Origin: Ectobacillus funiculus
Lineage (GTDB): Bacteria > Bacillota > Bacilli > Bacillales > Bacillaceae_G
Assembly (NCBI RefSeq): GCF_004138295.1
Contig: NZ_SCFM01000043.1
Coordinates: 1 to 55,725 of the forward strand
DNA: 55,725 nucleotides
Direction of reading: 5' to 3'
Below the pieces are notes generated by a model, which saw only the letters and a list, made by a program, of their open reading frames with translations, was not told the DNA's origin and ran no database searches. Each line of letters opens with the position of its first letter. Within the stretch, counting starts at the first letter, position 1. Below, piece by piece: positions 8,742 to 16,564 of this stretch. The translations under genes were made by a program, and so were the position numbers.

Positions 8742-9082
8742 GTATGTACTGTATTCTCCAAGTAATTAACACAATTAAGTTTAATGCAAACTAATTTACA
8801 TTTTTCGTTTTATTGTAAATTGCCAGAGTAGTAATCCTTAACTATAATCTGTTTTATACAGTGTTAATTATCTTACACATTGTAAAATAAATCCATATAC
8901 GGTTTCAACCAAGCCGACAGTGAATGTTTATTAAACGTGTAGAACAAATCTCCGAGGAAAGTTCAGCTGCTAATCTACCTAAGACTATTACCACAACAAG
9001 GATATTTATTACCAAAGAGATTTAAGATGAAAGTAGAGGACCATGCAAAGTAGGTTGTGTATGTCCATTTCGAGGGAGGAAT
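8742..9082. other. Divergent promoter region between tetR and P450
   Basis: Contains the candidate operator at 8793-8821 and should hold both promoters. No ORF was recognised. Confidence 0.55.
8793..8821. promoter_or_regulatory. Candidate TetR operator
   Basis: Perfect 8-bp inverted arms AATTTACA and TGTAAATT with a 13-base spacer, about 100 bases upstream of the TetR start codon. Assignment to this regulator is an inference from position and symmetry. Confidence 0.5.
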
Positions 9083-10318
9083 ATGATGAATAAAGAAGTA
9101 ATCCCAATGAATGAAATCACTAATTTTCAATCACGTGCAGAAGAATTTTTTCCTGTTAATTGGTATAAAGAAATGCTTCATAATCATCCTGTTTATTTTC
9201 ATGAAAAAACGAATACATGGAATGTGTTTAAATATGAAGATGTTAAACAGGTTTTAAGCAACTATGAATTCTTTTCAAGTGAGGGCCCTAGAACAACAAT
9301 TTTTGTTGGAGCTAACAACAAGCATGAAAAAACTTCACCTATTATGAATATTACACTCTTAGATCCGCCTCAGCACCGAAAGGCACGTTCCTTGTTAGCT
9401 GCAGCTTTTACTCCCCGCAGTTTAAAGAACTGGGAACCGCGTATTCAACAGATTGCAACTGAACTTGTGGAAGCCATACAAGAAAACTCTATTGTTAATA
9501 TTGTTGAAGCCTTAGCTGCCCCTTTTCCTAGTCTAGTCATAACAGATTTATTTGGTGTACCGGTACAAGATAAGTATCAATTCAAAAAGTGGGTTGATAT
9601 CCTTTTCCAACCTTATGACAAAGAAAGACTAGAAGACATTGAGCTAGCAAAGCAAAATGCTGCCAAAGAATATTTCCAATATCTCTACCCAATTGTCGTT
9701 CAAAAACGTTCGAACCTTTCCGATGATATTATTTCTGATTTAATCCAAGCTGAAGTAGAAGGTCAAAGATTTACAGATGAGGAGATTGTCCAAACTACAA
9801 TGTTGCTTTTAGGCGCAGGGGTTGAAACAACAAGCCATGCGATAGCCAATACTTTCTATTCATTGCTCCATGATGACCAGTCATTATATGGAGAACTAAG
9901 AAATCATGTGGAATTAGTGCCAAACGCAGTCGAAGAAATGCTCCGATATCGTTTTCATATGTCAAGAAGAGATCGTACTGTTAAACAAGACAATACTTTA
10001 TTAGGCACCCCGTTGAAAAAAGGAGATGTTGTCATTGCTTGGATGAGTGCGTCCAATATGGATGAAAATATGTTTGATAATCCTTTCTCTATAGACATCC
10101 GTCGTCCGAATAATAAAAAGCATTTAACATTCGGAAATGGTCCACACTTCTGTTTGGGTGCACCTCTTGCACGATTAGAAATGAAAATTGCACTAGAGGT
10201 ATTCGTCCAAAAGTTTTCTCGTATTGAACCAGTAGAAGGATTTCAATTAGAAAGAAATTTAACTGCTTCAGCTACAGGACAGTCCTTAACTTACCTACCA
10301 ATGAAGGTTTATAAGTGA
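9083..10318 (+). CDS. Cytochrome P450, CYP106 family
   Basis: 411 residues, the normal size of a soluble bacterial P450. Visible signatures are the I-helix AGVETTSH (245-252), the ExxR motif E285-R288 in EEMLRYR, and the heme loop FGNGPHFCLGAP with Cys357 as the iron ligand. The sequence closely resembles what is known of the B. megaterium CYP106A enzymes (FTPRSLKNWEPRI, GVPVQDKYQFKKWVDILF, LTASATGQSLTYLPM). CYP106A2 is a steroid 15-beta-hydroxylase; substrate transfer to this protein is an inference. Electron-transfer partners are not encoded nearby. GGGAGG precedes the start. The divergent TetR is the probable regulator. Confidence 0.93.
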   Translation: MMNKEVIPMNEITNFQSRAEEFFPVNWYKEMLHNHPVYFHEKTNTWNVFKYEDVKQVLSNYEFFSSEGPRTTIFVGANNKHEKTSPIMNITLLDPPQHRKARSLLAAAFTPRSLKNWEPRIQQIATELVEAIQENSIVNIVEALAAPFPSLVITDLFGVPVQDKYQFKKWVDILFQPYDKERLEDIELAKQNAAKEYFQYLYPIVVQKRSNLSDDIISDLIQAEVEGQRFTDEEIVQTTMLLLGAGVETTSHAIANTFYSLLHDDQSLYGELRNHVELVPNAVEEMLRYRFHMSRRDRTVKQDNTLLGTPLKKGDVVIAWMSASNMDENMFDNPFSIDIRRPNNKKHLTFGNGPHFCLGAPLARLEMKIALEVFVQKFSRIEPVEGFQLERNLTASATGQSLTYLPMKVYK

Positions 10319-10490
10319 GGATTTAAAAATCAATTAGATATGTTAATGAATTAGGGAACTCTAGATTACGTCTATTGTTCTCTTTTTTATTATTGCTTTT
10401 AAAAATAATGTGTTATTAGTCACTCTTACTAACGGCAAATTTGCGATTCTTGGTCCCCTCTTCAAGTAAAAATATACTTTTTATTTGATT

Positions 10491-10610
10491 CTATTATGTT
10501 TTTATAAAATATTTACGGTGATTGAAATTATACAGAGCTATTTTATATATCTACCTCAATTTATATTATCAATATTAATTTTACTGTTTTTCCATTTTGA
10601 GTCATCTCTT
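10491..10610. repeat. About 110-bp direct repeat, right copy
   Basis: Matches 7392-7508 in the same orientation. It begins after the P450 3' region and may mark the right edge of an inserted or duplicated segment. Confidence 0.8.
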
Positions 10611-10813
10611 TACTTATGTTAAATTGTTTTATTAATAAATTCAGTAAATGAAATTTCAATACCATCATTCCTAATGAGGAATAATCCCCTTTTTTTGCTG
10701 TATCCACTTAAATCGTACCTGTAATTCTCTAACCCTGTTTGCAAACATCCTAATTCCCCTTCCCTCATTATCAATCATCACTATTATAAATAATTGCTTG
10801 AGGACGTACATAA

Positions 10814-10966
10814 CTAAAACCTTTCTCCCCTAGACATATAATAAATTTCATACCCATCGTGAAAATGTCTGGATTTCATATTGTATGCTTCAGTTCGTTT
10901 GGTTCTTTCAATGAAAAAATCTCCAATAGTTTCTCTCTGATACTCTGCGTTATTTAACAAAAGCAT
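10814..10966 (-). pseudogene. AraC-family regulator, N-terminal fragment
   Basis: A 50-codon frame starts at ATG 10966 with GGAGGG upstream. It reads TEAYNMKSRHFHDGYEIYYM and SRGERF, the cupin sensor domain of AraC-type sugar regulators, then stops. Neither the rest of the cupin nor the DNA-binding domain follows. It is divergent from the GH4 fragment to the right, the arrangement of msmR/melA-type loci. Confidence 0.65.
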
Positions 10967-10968
10967 TC

Positions 10969-11148
10969 CCTCCTAATTTAAATCAAGAAACAACTTTAAA
11001 AGCAGACCTCCATAAAGATAGGAGTATGGCCTTCAAGGCCTTTGTAAACGATCCTCTAGTAGTGGCAATCAAACCGCAGGAAGCAGAGGAATTATTTGAA
11101 CAAATACTTCAAAATACAAAAAAATATTTGCCTGGATGGGATATTTAA
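10969..11148 (+). pseudogene. Glycoside hydrolase family 4 (alpha-galactosidase-like), C-terminal fragment
   Basis: An open frame without a start gives DLHKDRSMAFKAFVNDPLVV, then EAEELFEQILQNTKKYLPGW and a stop. This is the C-terminal signature of GH4 alpha-galactosidase/phospho-glucosidase proteins (MelA/LplD type). All upstream domains, including the NAD-binding fold, are missing. The fragment abuts the start of the AraC remnant, so most of the gene was deleted. Confidence 0.6.
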
Positions 11149-11170
11149 ATACACTTATAAAGAAAACTTC

Positions 11171-11203
11171 AATCAGTGGGGAATCCTTCATCCCCCACTG
11201 ATG
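11171..11203 (-). terminator. Hairpin after the StyA-like gene
   Basis: ATCAGTGGGG pairs with CCCCCACTGAT. On the minus strand it is followed by a T-rich stretch (TTTTCTTT). It lies 43 bases past the stop of the monooxygenase gene. Confidence 0.6.
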
Positions 11204-11245
11204 ATTAGTTGAGCTTATCAAGCTTTTACGGGTGAGTTATACCTT

Positions 11246-12433
11246 CTAGATTGTTGTTGCAAGAGAGAAAGCTTGATAGGCTTTTCTTGGATCAGCGAAC
11301 CATTCGGCAATGTCATTCGCTTTGGTTTGGGACTGGGCACCCTGAAGTAACAATTGAATAATATGTTCAGGTAATGGTAAAGTCATGGCGTTTGTCCATT
11401 CTGTTACCTCTTTTACGAACTGTTTTGTTCGATTCCAATAGGACTCCCCTACCTGTATATTCCATGCCGAATCCTTACATTCAATAAGAGTTTCATACAA
11501 TTTTTCTGCACAATAAGAAGACAGATTACATCCTTGGCCGGTAATAGGATCATTTAGAAATACGCTATCCCCACATCCAACTACTAACTTATTTTTAACG
11601 GTAAGATATGGTTTTCGAATAACCGGTGTAACAGCAGTTTGAAGAAAGCCATGTTCGTCACATAAAGCAAACTTTCTTTCCTCTATTCGCTTGTGAATTT
11701 CAGGAAAAAATTTCTGTGTAGTGGTTCTCATTTTGAGAGTAAACTCTTCTGCTTTTCTTATTCCTTGAAATACGTCTAAGTCACTGTTTGGGATTGACAT
11801 AATAAATAAGATAGTAACAGGGCCATGTTCTGTTATGGCAGGTATTTCAAACATTTCACCTAGTTCAGGAAGAACCGTTACGCCTATTCCCTGAGGAGTA
11901 TTTGGTTTTATGCCTAAAAAGTAACCAACGATACATTTTCTCTGAGGTGTTTGAAAAGGAGATAACTCTTCCTCAATAGGAAATGACATAAGAGATCCTG
12001 ATTTTCCAGTACAATCAATGATTAAATCAAATTCATCTGTTAATGCTTCTATATCTTCTCTAACTACCTTTTTTAACTGGAAAGAGACTCCTTTCTCTGC
12101 AAGATCCTCCATGCAACGTGAGAAATATAAACGTTGATCAACGGATAATGCTGGTTCCTTCAGCATTCCCGTAAATAGCTTTTGATCTCCAATACTAATA
12201 TGGATACTTTCAATAAGAGTTTGTTCATCCCATTTTGGCATAGCAAAGCGATTTTCATTCATTCTTGTTGTTCCAAAGTGAACCTGAGTAGACCTGACTC
12301 GTCCATTTCTGATTTGCTCTGATGAGCGATGGTGAATAACTGTTACATCAAATTCTTCCTTAAGAGCATAAGCCAGTTGTAGTCCTGCTGTACCACTACC
12401 TACAATACAGATACGTCTTTTCAAGCCTCTCAC
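11246..12433 (-). CDS. StyA-like FAD-dependent monooxygenase
   Basis: 395 residues. The N-terminal RRICIVGSGTAGLQLAYAL is the FAD-binding GxGxxG motif. The middle carries FDLIIDCTGKSG, and NKLVVGCGDSVFLNDPITGQ with GCNLSSYCAEKL supplies the second FAD contact. This fits the styrene-monooxygenase StyA group, two-component flavoproteins that take reduced FAD from a separate reductase. No StyB-type reductase lies next to it, although an FMN reductase is encoded 19 kb away. The natural substrate is unknown. It is divergent from the small ORF at 12515. Confidence 0.85.
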   Translation of the reverse strand: MRGLKRRICIVGSGTAGLQLAYALKEEFDVTVIHHRSSEQIRNGRVRSTQVHFGTTRMNENRFAMPKWDEQTLIESIHISIGDQKLFTGMLKEPALSVDQRLYFSRCMEDLAEKGVSFQLKKVVREDIEALTDEFDLIIDCTGKSGSLMSFPIEEELSPFQTPQRKCIVGYFLGIKPNTPQGIGVTVLPELGEMFEIPAITEHGPVTILFIMSIPNSDLDVFQGIRKAEEFTLKMRTTTQKFFPEIHKRIEERKFALCDEHGFLQTAVTPVIRKPYLTVKNKLVVGCGDSVFLNDPITGQGCNLSSYCAEKLYETLIECKDSAWNIQVGESYWNRTKQFVKEVTEWTNAMTLPLPEHIIQLLLQGAQSQTKANDIAEWFADPRKAYQAFSLATTI

Positions 12434-12514
12434 TCCCCTATTTTTCTTGAAATCTTTCTTTCAGATTCTATTGTAAATTTTACCATTAATCAATACATTA
12501 AGGAGGTAATTCAA

Positions 12515-12604
12515 ATGAAAAAACTTTTGAATTTAGTCGCTTCAGCAATGAAAGAGTACGGAAAATTAATGGAGACATACGGAAAGGCCCGGACTTGGTT
12601 GTAA
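12515..12604 (+). CDS. 29-residue peptide with strong ribosome-binding site
   Basis: AAGGAGGTAATTCAA leads into an ATG and 29 codons, MKKLLNLVASAMKEYGKLME followed by TYGKARTWL and a stop. The peptide is basic and could form one amphipathic helix. It is too short for a known domain. It lies 81 bases from the divergent StyA-like gene and is followed by a second mini-ORF (12650-12679) and a terminator, so it looks like its own short transcript. Function unknown; a leaderless peptide or an upstream regulatory ORF are both possible. Confidence 0.6.
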   Translation: MKKLLNLVASAMKEYGKLMETYGKARTWL

Positions 12605-12649
12605 ACAAGTTGCTTAATTTAGGTTATCAAAAACAAGGAGTAAATCATA

Positions 12650-12679
12650 ATGACTTCTTCTTATCATAAGATTCACTAG
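12650..12679 (+). CDS. Nine-residue mini-ORF before a terminator
   Basis: AAGGAG stands 9 bases before ATG and encodes MTSSYHKIH. The stop TAG overlaps the first base pairs of the terminator hairpin, a leader-peptide-like arrangement. It may be chance. Confidence 0.25.
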   Translation: MTSSYHKIH

Positions 12680-12716
12680 CCGATTCATGAACATAAAAAC
12701 GTGAGCCGGCTTTTTT
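12678..12716 (+). terminator. Intrinsic terminator after the small ORFs
   Basis: AGCCGATTCATG pairs with CGTGAGCCGGCT (with G-T pairs), followed by TTTTTT. Confidence 0.85.
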
Positions 12717-12742
12717 ATGTGAAAAATGCTTCTATTTACGAG

Positions 12743-12768
12743 TAAAAAACCAGCCCATGCTAGGCTGG
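12743..12768 (-). terminator. Intrinsic terminator for the 12844 gene
   Basis: CCAGCC and GGCTGG form the stem. The minus strand continues into TTTTTTAC. Confidence 0.7.
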
Positions 12769-12800
12769 CTGACGTAAGATTTGAAAGCAGAATCGGAAGC
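12767..12800 (-). other. Degenerate dif-like site
   Basis: Arm GGCTGACGTAA, centre GATTTG, then AAAGC-AGAAT-CGGAAGC. This equals the usual XerC-like arm with a 5-base insertion. It sits between terminator and stop codon like the intact sites. Confidence 0.45.
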
Positions 12801-12843
12801 TAATTTCTTTTTTCCTTTTGAGGTTCACTCTTAAACAAAAATG

Positions 12844-13119
12844 TTAGGTCCAAGATAGACTTTGGATTAGCTGATATTTAAATAAGTACAGGATAAAATC
12901 AATATAATAATCATGACGAACAATGATCTGATATTCGTTATCTTTATGAATGTAAAACAATACATCTGTATATACCCTATTTCCATCGAAATGTTGACGA
13001 ACTTTTTTTATTGCAGAATCATAACGTGCGATGTCTTCAATTACAATCGTAAACTCGATATCCTTGCCATTTTTCTTCTCTGATAAAGACAAACCTTTAG
13101 CACATTGGTAATGAATCAT
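12844..13119 (-). CDS. Hypothetical small soluble protein
   Basis: 91 residues with mixed charged and aromatic content (IARYDSAIKKVRQHFDGNRV, then YQIIVRHDYYIDFILYLFKY). There is no signal peptide, membrane segment or recognised motif. The start at 13119 has GGGGG (AAGGGGGATTCAA) upstream. It is transcribed alone with its own terminator, so it is probably real. Function unknown. Confidence 0.6.
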   Translation of the reverse strand: MIHYQCAKGLSLSEKKNGKDIEFTIVIEDIARYDSAIKKVRQHFDGNRVYTDVLFYIHKDNEYQIIVRHDYYIDFILYLFKYQLIQSLSWT

Positions 13120-13353
13120 TTGAATCCCCCTTAGTTCACATGAAACTTGTTATCGATAGTATTTGACCCCTCTAGTTAAATTATATAATTACACTGCATA
13201 ATTTATAAAAGTAACATCTGAAGGAGTCAGTCACTATACAGGTTCCTTTTATCTTTTTAGTCCTTTATTGTCAGGAGACTGTATAGCCGGCAGGATTCTT
13301 TAATTTTTGTATTCGTTATACACGAAGCAAAAGACAACATGATAATAAAGGAG

Positions 13354-13470
13354 ATGAAAGTTTTGCAACAAACGGTTCATGAGGTTTCAAACCTTCAGTA
13401 TTATGCAGCTATTGCTATCTTTCTAGTAATCTATGCTGTTATCATTTCGGAAAAGATCAATCTTCCTTAG
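13354..13470 (+). pseudogene. NhaD/ArsB-type permease, N-terminal fragment
   Basis: AAAGGAG and ATG start a 38-codon frame, VHEVSNLQYYAAIAIFLVIY followed by AVIISEKINLP and a stop. It matches the first membrane helix of ArsB/NhaD-type ion transporters, normally over 400 residues. Nothing of the remainder follows, so the gene is a relic. Confidence 0.6.
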
Positions 13471-13519
13471 GATATGTCCATACTGACTTTCTAATCCCCT
13501 AACAACTTGTTAATCTAAG

Positions 13520-13926
13520 TCATGATTTTTTACACTTTGCGCAGCCATTAATGAACCAAATATAAGTGCCTGTTGAAGCTAAAGGTTCAATATTGTATAA
13601 GCCAATGTAGAGACAATGAGGAATGTCAAGAAAGTACCAATGAATGCCAACAATAAGATGGGCTTTTTATTTTCTTTTAGTTCATGAACTGGAAGCTTAA
13701 GAGCTGCATCACCTAATAAAGCCGATAAAAAAATAAGAATGACTGTTGTTTGAAAAACAGTATCATTTATCGCATATTGTTTTACTTCTTCTAGAGCAGG
13801 AATCGGCGTCACACCTATTATCAATCCGAAAATAACGAGAAAAGTCGGATACGGCTGTTTCAACTTTTCTGCAATAAATACGACACCGACAGCTATCGCC
13901 AGTAAAATAATCCAATATTGTGTCAT
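13520..13926 (-). pseudogene. CPA1-type Na+/H+ antiporter, truncated with premature stop
   Basis: 115 codons from ATG 13926 give four membrane helices of a monovalent cation:proton antiporter (AEKLKQPYPTFLVIFGLIIG, then DAALKLPVHELKENKKPILL). Full proteins exceed 400 residues. After the TAG at 13579-13581 the same frame continues LQQALIFGSLMAA, which is the next conserved antiporter segment. This shows the stop is a mutation and the 3' two thirds are deleted. Confidence 0.75.
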
Positions 13927-14030
13927 GCTCTCTCCTTATCTAATACTGAGTATTGTAAAGACGAATTTTATGAAAGTAATCTATTTCTTCTATTCTCTCC
14001 GTTTTTTATGCATATACTTCATCCATTTTT

Positions 14031-14285
14031 TCAGTTTATAGTAACAAAATACCCAATGAGAGAGACTGCGGTTACTCCAACGGATAGCTTCCAAATAAGA
14101 GTCTGAGAGGTATAGATCCCTGCTACTGTTCCTGCGAATCCAAATAATGCCGATTGAAATAACTGCTTTTTATTATTTTCATAAATTGTAAATTGAAATT
14201 GTCTCCTTTGTTCAATTTCCTTTATGCGTTCTAATTTTTGTGGTGCATTTAAAAATTCTGTTGCAGAATAAATAATCCTAAATCA
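14031..14285 (-). pseudogene. Small two-helix membrane protein lacking a start codon
   Basis: An open frame ends TGA at 14031 and reads NAPQKLERIKEIEQRRQFQF, TIYENNKKQLF, then two hydrophobic stretches (SALFGFAGTVAGIYTSQTL and LSVGVTAVSLIGYFV). No ATG, GTG or TTG with a ribosome-binding site is available before the frame meets a stop next to the dif-like site at 14286. The 5' end was probably lost at that site. Confidence 0.45.
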
Positions 14286-14314
14286 TGTTTATATAATCCC
14301 GCATTATCGGGAAT
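14286..14314 (-). other. Dif-like site, 7-bp centre
   Basis: Plus-strand arms TGTTTATATAA and TTATCGGGAAT around TCCCGCA, followed by the shoulder CAATGTATCTAGAATCCTAT. Left member of a close pair with 14375. Confidence 0.7.
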
Positions 14315-14335
14315 CAATGTATCTAGAATCCTATA

Positions 14336-14372
14336 AAAAATGCCTTCCAGGTCACTTAGCTGGAGGACAGTG
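14336..14372 (-). terminator. Intrinsic terminator of the NUDIX gene, between two dif-like sites
   Basis: CCTTCCAG pairs with CTGGAGGA. The minus strand continues into TTTTTTATAGG. Confidence 0.8.
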
Positions 14373-14374
14373 CT

Positions 14375-14402
14375 TGTTTACATGATTTTCGAACACGGAA
14401 GT
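14375..14402 (-). other. Dif-like site, 6-bp centre
   Basis: Arms TGTTTACATGA and AACACGGAAGT around TTTTCG. It lies 14 bases from the NUDIX stop codon. Confidence 0.7.
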
Positions 14403-14416
14403 TCTATAAGTACCTA

Positions 14417-14824
14417 TTAAAACTCAATGTAAAAAGGGTGATATCTCTCGTCTAAACAGTATTCAATTCTTTGTTTAAAATTTTTCCACGTAACCATCTG
14501 TAGTGCTTTTTCAAGTGGGAAAAATCCAGATTCTAAGCTTTCTGGTGTGGTTATTAATTCTCCACCAATAGGTTTACCTAGAAATAATGTCTTACATTTA
14601 GACCTCTCTACATTTTGAAACACTCCACAAAACTTAGTAATCATGATATCTAGGCCACATTCTTCTTTTGTTTCTCTAATTGCTGCATCTTTTAATGATT
14701 CCCCTTCTTCAACTTGTCCACCTGGCATCTCCCACCCTCTGCGAGGCCCTTTAATTAACAAAATTTCCCCTTTCTCATTTAAAACGATAGCAGCTGCTGA
14801 AATACTATGTTTTGGTGAAGGCAT
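14417..14824 (-). CDS. NUDIX hydrolase
   Basis: 135 residues. The complete Nudix box, G36-QVEEG-E-SLKDAAI-RETKEECGL, matches GX5EX7REUXEEXGU with all metal-binding Glu residues present. The fold start HSISAAAIVLNEKGEILLIK is typical. Such enzymes hydrolyse nucleoside-diphosphate-linked compounds; the substrate cannot be read from sequence. GGGAGATCAAG precedes the ATG. The gene is alone between dif-like sites at 14375 and 14913. Confidence 0.92.
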   Translation of the reverse strand: MPSPKHSISAAAIVLNEKGEILLIKGPRRGWEMPGGQVEEGESLKDAAIRETKEECGLDIMITKFCGVFQNVERSKCKTLFLGKPIGGELITTPESLESGFFPLEKALQMVTWKNFKQRIEYCLDERYHPFYIEF

Positions 14825-14912
14825 ATCTTGATCTCCCTTCCTTAAAACTAAATAGTTTATTTAGTTTATCTTTTAAAGAGAATAGACTATGTATGATGAG
14901 TTTTTGTTTTAT

Positions 14913-14940
14913 AGTTGACATAACAAACGAAAGCGGAAGT
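14913..14940 (-). other. Dif-like site, 6-bp centre
   Basis: Arms AGTTGACATAA and AAAGCGGAAGT around CAAACG. It is followed by TTAAAAGTTTTTCATTTC and CTCAA, a shoulder nearly repeated after the site at 54098. Confidence 0.8.
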
Positions 14941-15029
14941 TAAAAGTTTTTCATTTCTTACTCAACATTTCACAAATTGGATATTTTTTTCTGTTATATC
15001 ACAAACTAGTTCAAAAAAGGGGAACCAAT

Positions 15030-15524
15030 ATGAATTCAGATTTATATTTGATACTCTCGTTATGGATAATATTACCTTTTGTTCTTTGGAAAATCATCCC
15101 TCGAAATCGACTTAGAGAAGCAATTGCTACCCTGTTATTTTTTCAGATGTTAACGTGGTTGTTAAGTATTTTCCTTATTTATTTTGGCTTATACGAGCCT
15201 CCATTTAGGATTTTCGGAAATGCGACTAAAATTAATTGGACTATGGAATATTTAGTTTTCCCTTTTTTTGCTGTTCTATTCCAACTTAGATTTCCAAAAG
15301 AAGCACACTTTATCAAACGTTTGTTACATTACTTGTTTTGGGTGGGCTGCATTTTATCAGCTATGTTCTTGTTAGGTACAATCAGTAACATTGTAAATAG
15401 TAATATTGAAAGCCTTGTACGGAGTTTTTTTAATTTTATTATCGAATTATGGTTATGCCGTAAATATATTTTGTGGTTTATGGACTCTCCCGACTATGAA
15501 AGGTTTGAAACAAATGAAGGTTGA
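15030..15524 (+). CDS. CBO0543-type multi-pass membrane protein 1
   Basis: 164 residues with four to five predicted helices and a short tail. Features are LWIILPFVLWKIIPRNRLRE near the start and TMEYLVFPFFAVLFQLRFPK in the middle. This is the pattern of the CBO0543 family of small Bacillus/Clostridium membrane proteins, which have no known function. AAAAGGGG precedes the ATG. The next gene overlaps the stop by 11 bases and is a paralogue, so the two are probably co-translated and may form a hetero-oligomer. Confidence 0.75.
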   Translation: MNSDLYLILSLWIILPFVLWKIIPRNRLREAIATLLFFQMLTWLLSIFLIYFGLYEPPFRIFGNATKINWTMEYLVFPFFAVLFQLRFPKEAHFIKRLLHYLFWVGCILSAMFLLGTISNIVNSNIESLVRSFFNFIIELWLCRKYILWFMDSPDYERFETNEG

Positions 15525-15987
15525 CCAATTGATTTTATATATTCTATATGCGTCTACTTTTATTTCTTTAGCATTTATACCAAAGGACAAATTAAGGGAT
15601 GCCAGCATAGTCTTCTTATTTCAACAAGCTATTACATGGTTTTTGGGGATTCTTGCAGTTGGTTTGAAATTATTAGAATATCCTGTTCGGGAACTAGCAG
15701 AAGTGAACGGCACCAGCTTTTTATATGAATTTTTTCAATACCCCGTCATTACAATCTTTTTTTGTATCTATTATCCAAAATCCAAGTCAAAGTTGAAAAA
15801 GTTTTTATATGTAAGTTTGTTTTCCACTGGATTAACCGTACCTGAAATATTTCTTGAAAAATATACAAATCTTATTACGTATGTTAATTGGAAATGGTAT
15901 TATACATGGCTTTCCGTTTATGCAACATTATTTTTAGCTTGGATATTTTATAAATGGTTCTTTAAGTTAGATTTAAATAAGGACTAA
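15514..15987 (+). CDS. CBO0543-type multi-pass membrane protein 2
   Basis: About 157 residues from ATG 15514, with GAAAGG 10 bases upstream inside the preceding gene; the frame opens earlier at 15406 without a ribosome-binding site. Sequence (ILYASTFISLAFIPKDKLRD, then YEFFQYPVITIFFCIYYPKS and YVNWKWYYTWLSVYATLFLA) aligns with the upstream protein and the family at large. Function unknown. A dif-like site lies 65 bases downstream. Confidence 0.8.
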   Translation: MKVDQLILYILYASTFISLAFIPKDKLRDASIVFLFQQAITWFLGILAVGLKLLEYPVRELAEVNGTSFLYEFFQYPVITIFFCIYYPKSKSKLKKFLYVSLFSTGLTVPEIFLEKYTNLITYVNWKWYYTWLSVYATLFLAWIFYKWFFKLDLNKD

Positions 15988-16052
15988 CATGCTATTACCA
16001 CTATCCTGTAACGTTTGATGAACAAGGAATAATGTATATCGTATACATGAGA

Positions 16053-16090
16053 AGTTAACATAATCCCATAATCCCACATTATTCGGAAGT
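16053..16090 (-). other. Dif-like site with enlarged centre
   Basis: Arms AGTTAACATAA and TTATTCGGAAGT. The centre TCCCATAATCCCACA contains an apparent duplication of CATAATCCC. The upstream shoulder is TATATCGTATACATGAG. Confidence 0.65.
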
Positions 16091-16564
16091 GGATTCCCTG
16101 GGGCACCCGCGCCAACACCGGGTTTCTCTCATTCTCGGACCATAAAACTGTTTTTTTGCTGAATATCATTATAATAAAAGTATAAAAAAACAAATTATAA
16201 TAATTGTGTTTTATTTGTTGCCATTATTTTAAAATGGGGTTTTACTAAGAAAGAAGGATCTTCTTACCGGTATACCGATAAAATAAAAAAGGAGCCTACG
16301 CTCCTTTCTCGAAGTTGTTCAACCAACTGCAGCAGCTGATGTTCCATGACCAAAAATGAAATGGTGCTATAGTGTTAAATCAACGTTTTTGATTAAATTT
16401 TTGTGAAGTAATGCCCTTAAAGTAAACGAGGACTTATCTACAATAAGAAGGAGTGCTTTTTTACTAAAGCTACATAGAAGCTATTTTGTTATTGCATTAA
16501 GTGTGCGAACATTAAAAATTAGAAGTAATTAGTAATGTTGAAGCAGTTGATATTATAAAAAAAC
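16091..16564. other. Intergenic region with one terminator
   Basis: A GC-rich patch at 16094-16135 and the hairpin at 16285-16307 are the only structures noted. No supported ORF. Confidence 0.45.
16285..16307. terminator. Short intrinsic terminator
   Basis: AAAAAAGGAGC-CTAC-GCTCCTTT can act on either strand. The nearest minus-strand gene is the HAD hydrolase. Confidence 0.6.

Noticed and set aside
11210-11241. Possible dif-like site after the StyA-like gene (AGTTGAGCTTA ... TTTTACGGGTG)
   Set aside because: The position fits, but both arms match too poorly to separate it from chance.
13201-13345. Sodium or c-di-AMP riboswitch before the NhaD/ArsB fragment
   Set aside because: Some pairing is visible but none of the conserved core sequences could be recognised.
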